Below are positions 6,157 to 8,056 of a stretch of DNA of 8,056 bases, piece after piece. Origin of the DNA: Gammaproteobacteria bacterium UBA3532 (GTDB lineage: Bacteria; Pseudomonadota; Gammaproteobacteria; Enterobacterales; UBA3532). Location: positions 1-8,056 of the forward strand of contig DFOV01000401.1 in NCBI GenBank assembly GCA_002376965.1, in the 5' to 3' direction. A program made the translations under genes and the position numbers. The notes beneath the pieces were generated by a model that made no database searches, was not told the origin of the DNA, and was given only the letters and a program-made list of their open reading frames with translations. Numbering within the stretch: the stretch's first letter is position 1; the number at the start of each line of letters is the position of its first letter.

Positions 6157-6183
6157 AATGTAAGTATTATCATAACTTACATT
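6157..6183. promoter_or_regulatory. 9-bp inverted repeat in the upstream region of the 180-residue protein gene
   Basis: AATGTAAGT (6157-6165) and ACTTACATT (6175-6183) are exact reverse complements around 9 bases. On the - strand the spacer contains a possible -10 (TATGAT, 6174-6169), but no good -35 stands upstream. The site is 44 bases before the ATG at 6113. A palindrome overlapping a -10 box is the usual arrangement for a repressor site; the binding protein is not identified. Confidence 0.45.
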
Positions 6184-6237
6184 TTGACATTCATTGTCCG
6201 TAATGGACGTTCCCTAAGGGAAGAATGCGCTTTGTAC

Positions 6238-7374
6238 TTATTGGTATCTAGCTAAGGCATTGGTTAGGTAGTTCTTGATCTCTTTGCGTAATTGAATAGG
6301 GGCAAGAACCTCGACAAGCCCGTGCTGGCTTAACAGCCATTTGACCAGCTCATAAGAAATCACGGTTTCTACTTGAATGCTATTTTCTTCATCACCGAGG
6401 TGCGGGGCATCGAACATTTCCAAAATGCGATCAAATGTACTGTCCGAGTGGCACTTCAGGATCACTCGCTCTCGTTTAACCGCACGCAAATTGTTACCGC
6501 CAGCTAATGGGTAAACCTGATCAGAGAACTGAAAATATCCACCCTCAATGTAGGTATCCAAGTCAAAGTCATGGCATTTTTCACTTATCGGGTATTCGCT
6601 TACCTCGACCTCCCAAAACCGTGACACTGCCAGCTTGCGAACATCATTAAAGTGACTGCCGCCAAACTTACAAATCAAGTAGCTTTCCGATTGAAAAAAC
6701 ACAAGTCCTAGAGGGCTGACATACTTATACTTTTCTGAAGCGTAGTCCGAGCTCTTTGAGCAGTATTTTATCTTTAACTTTTTTTCCCAAAATAGAGCGT
6801 TACAAATAGCAATAAATACGTCTTTTCCGCGCTCATCATCCAGCGCGTATTGCCTCTGCCCCATAATATTCGAGTTCAATCGACGTATTTTTCTCACCCA
6901 TTGTTGATATTGCATATTCTTAAAAAGAGTATCATTCATCGCTCTCTGGTGGCTTCGACACTCAGTATCTTCTGCATCGTGGGCGAGATTGTCGAGCGCA
7001 AAGACAAACGATCGTGGCAGCACGCTAGCGAGTATTTTCTCTTTAGCCAGTAGGAATAAATCAAAGATCGACGCGTCTTTATTCAGAGCATAAAGCGTCG
7101 AGCGTCCGTTAGCCCAACTGACAACCAACTCCCTCTCTACCAGCTTTTTTAGTCGGCGCTCAACATCTTTACGTATTGCATCTTGTTGTCTTCCTTCACA
7201 GAAATCCTCATGCTCCCGCGAAGCAGATTCCATTAACTTCTCCGTGATATTCTTTGCGGACCATCCTTTCTTTGGCGTTTCCGAGCACTTATTATTAGAC
7301 AGGTCGAGCAAAAGTGACAATAATGCGTCACTCTTCGAAAGGTTCTGCAATTCTTTTTCTGAAATAATGGGCAT
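6238..7374 (-). CDS. WYL-domain transcriptional regulator
   Basis: A 378-residue protein with three parts. Residues about 13-97 look like a winged helix-turn-helix (DALLSLLLDL, RKDVERRLKKLVERELV, ending RSTLYALN). Residues about 185-262 are a WYL domain: a strand KLKIKYCS, then YVSPLGLVFFQSESYLICKF and RKLAVSRFWEVEV, with the expected Tyr-Leu pair and the SRF arginine. Residues about 303-378 match the WCX extension (VILKCHSDSTFDRILEMF to the end). WYL domains bind ligands, often nucleic acid or nucleotides, and such regulators commonly control defence genes. The ATG at 7374 has AAGG upstream. Direct repeats at 7438-7465 are a possible binding site for it. It is plausible that it regulates the genes to its left, but this is not shown. 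Confidence 0.88.
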   Translation of the reverse strand: MPIISEKELQNLSKSDALLSLLLDLSNNKCSETPKKGWSAKNITEKLMESASREHEDFCEGRQQDAIRKDVERRLKKLVERELVVSWANGRSTLYALNKDASIFDLFLLAKEKILASVLPRSFVFALDNLAHDAEDTECRSHQRAMNDTLFKNMQYQQWVRKIRRLNSNIMGQRQYALDDERGKDVFIAICNALFWEKKLKIKYCSKSSDYASEKYKYVSPLGLVFFQSESYLICKFGGSHFNDVRKLAVSRFWEVEVSEYPISEKCHDFDLDTYIEGGYFQFSDQVYPLAGGNNLRAVKRERVILKCHSDSTFDRILEMFDAPHLGDEENSIQVETVISYELVKWLLSQHGLVEVLAPIQLRKEIKNYLTNALARYQ

Positions 7375-7437
7375 ATTTTTACCTTTTTCAGTGGTTTTCT
7401 ATACGTTCGATGACGCTGCCCGCCGGGTACAACAAAA

Positions 7438-7465
7438 GTATCTAGTTACAACGAGTGTATCTAGT
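7438..7465. promoter_or_regulatory. Two direct repeats of GTATCTAGT upstream of the WYL gene
   Basis: Exact 9-base copies occur at 7438-7446 and 7457-7465, starting 19 bases apart, close to two helical turns, so a bound protein would meet both on one face. They lie 64-91 bases before the WYL start codon. An eight-base match (GTATCTAG) also occurs at 6244-6251, at the end of the WYL coding sequence. An autoregulatory operator is a reasonable guess. I find no clear -35/-10 pair here. Confidence 0.4.
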
Positions 7466-7480
7466 CGCTGTATAACCGGC

Positions 7481-7497
7481 AGGCACGTGAGGTGCCT
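7481..7497 (-). terminator. Small hairpin at the end of the zinc-ribbon gene
   Basis: AGGCAC, loop GTGAG, GTGCCT is a perfect 6-bp inverted repeat that overlaps the TAG stop of the zinc-ribbon gene (7498-7496). No T run follows on the - strand (GCCGGTTATAC), so it would be a poor intrinsic terminator; it may only shape the 3' end of the message. Confidence 0.25.
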
Positions 7498-7825
7498 ATG
7501 CTTTAGGGCGCGTAAAAAGTACAAATAAGCCTAGGATAATATCGCCAAAAACCCAAATACTCAGTACCACTGCCATACCCAGCCCGGCTCCCACCGCTGT
7601 CCCGGCCTTTTCGGCCTCAGACATCGCATCCATGCCCTCTGTAGCAGCTCCCATGCCTCCTACCAGCCAAAGAACCATCAACACGTTAAAGACGATAAAG
7701 CTGTATTTCACCAGCTTACCAAAAAAACCTCGTTTGGGTTTTCTTAGCTGCACACCACAGCTTGGACATTTCATTGCTGAATCACTTACTTCGGAAGAAC
7801 ACTCTGGACAGTTAATCATTGCCAT
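7496..7825 (-). CDS. Zinc-ribbon membrane protein
   Basis: A 109-residue protein beginning with a zinc ribbon: CPEC (Cys6, Cys9) and CPSC (Cys20, Cys23), the four expected metal ligands. A basic linker (RKPKRGFFGKLVK) is followed by a first membrane segment (about 39-57) and a second (about 79-104, VVLSIWVFGDIILGLFVLF). The end is basic (TRPKA). This resembles widespread small zinc-ribbon proteins with two membrane spans whose function is not known. The ATG at 7825 has AAAGG upstream; a second ATG two codons on is also possible. The start overlaps the end of the preceding gene by 10 bases, so the two are probably translated together. It is separated from the WYL gene by 121 bases and need not belong to the same unit. 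Confidence 0.75.
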   Translation of the reverse strand: MAMINCPECSSEVSDSAMKCPSCGVQLRKPKRGFFGKLVKYSFIVFNVLMVLWLVGGMGAATEGMDAMSEAEKAGTAVGAGLGMAVVLSIWVFGDIILGLFVLFTRPKA

Positions 7826-8055
7826 GTTGTATCACCTTTACTATTGATGGGGTTAACGGTTTGAAACTTGAATAGAAATTCCGGTGCCATAATGGCACCT
7901 TTGGTGGTTATGCTGAGTTCTCGGATATAGTCCTGCTGAGAGCTTATGAAATAACCAGAGAACTCTACCAGCTGACCATGCGTTAAGTTGATTAATTGTT
8001 GGTAAAGAGACGACTCCTTGCTAATTAGCGTATTGGTATTGAAATCGGAAAACGT
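7816..8055 (-). CDS. C-terminal part of an unnamed protein cut by the right edge
   Basis: On the - strand a frame enters from the window's right end and runs 79 codons to a TGA at 7818-7816. It reads in part SSLYQQLINLTHGQLVEFSG, then YFISSQQDYIRELSITTKGA and IMAPEFLFKFQTV. The pattern L..GQ.V.FSG.F, D.I.ELS.T..G.M..PEFLFKF looks like a conserved hypothetical C-terminus I have seen in bacterial proteins, but I cannot name a function. A small beta-barrel is possible from the alternating hydrophobic pattern. It overlaps the zinc-ribbon gene by 10 bases, which supports it as real coding sequence and suggests a two-gene unit. The start and most of the protein lie outside the window. Confidence 0.7.
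   Translation of the reverse strand, partial: TFSDFNTNTLISKESSLYQQLINLTHGQLVEFSGYFISSQQDYIRELSITTKGAIMAPEFLFKFQTVNPINSKGDTTWQ
7883..7899. repeat. 17-base near-perfect palindrome GGTGCCAT-A-ATGGCACC
   Basis: Eight-base arms that are exact reverse complements flank a single central A. It lies inside the partial gene at the right edge (residues KGAIMAP) and about 60 bases before the zinc-ribbon start. It could be a protein-binding site for the downstream gene or a chance result of codon use; with a one-base centre it would not form an RNA hairpin without opening several pairs. Confidence 0.4.
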
Positions 8056-8056
8056 G

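Noticed and set aside
1..8056. CRISPR array, tRNA, rRNA, integrase or toxin-antitoxin pair
   Set aside because: No regularly spaced repeats, no cloverleaf-like sequence and no recombinase motifs were seen; the small genes lack typical toxin or antitoxin features.

Overview
This window looks like part of an accessory (defence-type) island in a gammaproteobacterium, probably a marine or enteric-like genus. The evidence is indirect: moderate GC content, short intergenic gaps, AGGAGC-type ribosome binding sites, and a gene mix (PD-(D/E)XK nucleases, WYL regulator, Sir2, PP2C phosphatase) typical of variable islands. There is no rRNA, tRNA, integrase, intact transposase or CRISPR array, and the species cannot be fixed from the sequence alone.

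Layout from left to right. A PD-(D/E)XK nuclease-family gene on the + strand enters from the left edge (its true start is outside) and ends at 1262, followed by a perfect 15-bp inverted repeat. About 350 bases without a recognisable gene follow. Everything after that is on the - strand and is best read from right to left. At the right edge is the 3' end of an unnamed gene (7816-8055). It overlaps a small zinc-ribbon membrane protein gene (7496-7825). Next come a WYL-domain regulator (6238-7374), a 180-residue unknown protein (5571-6113), and a second, complete PD-(D/E)XK nuclease-family gene (4154-5350). A strong-looking promoter at 4084-4113 then starts an apparent operon: PP2C phosphatase (3123-4031), Sir2 deacylase (2363-3103), a 71-codon truncated nuclease gene (2144-2359) and a DIP1984-family gene (1692-2147). 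The last two overlap by ATGA.

The most striking point is a duplicated Sir2-nuclease junction. Immediately upstream of the intact nuclease (4154-5350) lies an in-frame remnant of a Sir2 C-terminus (about 5355-5441). Immediately downstream of the intact Sir2 lies a nuclease gene reduced to its first 20 codons joined to codons from about 231 onward. So there were once two Sir2-nuclease gene pairs; one has kept only Sir2 and the other only the nuclease. The Sir2 tail kept in front of the nuclease contains the AGGAGC that serves as the nuclease's ribosome binding site, which would explain why that piece survived.

My working inference is that Sir2 and the nuclease are, or were, two parts of one NAD-linked system, with PP2C and perhaps the DIP1984 protein as associated components and the WYL protein as a likely local regulator. 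No function has been shown by the sequence itself.
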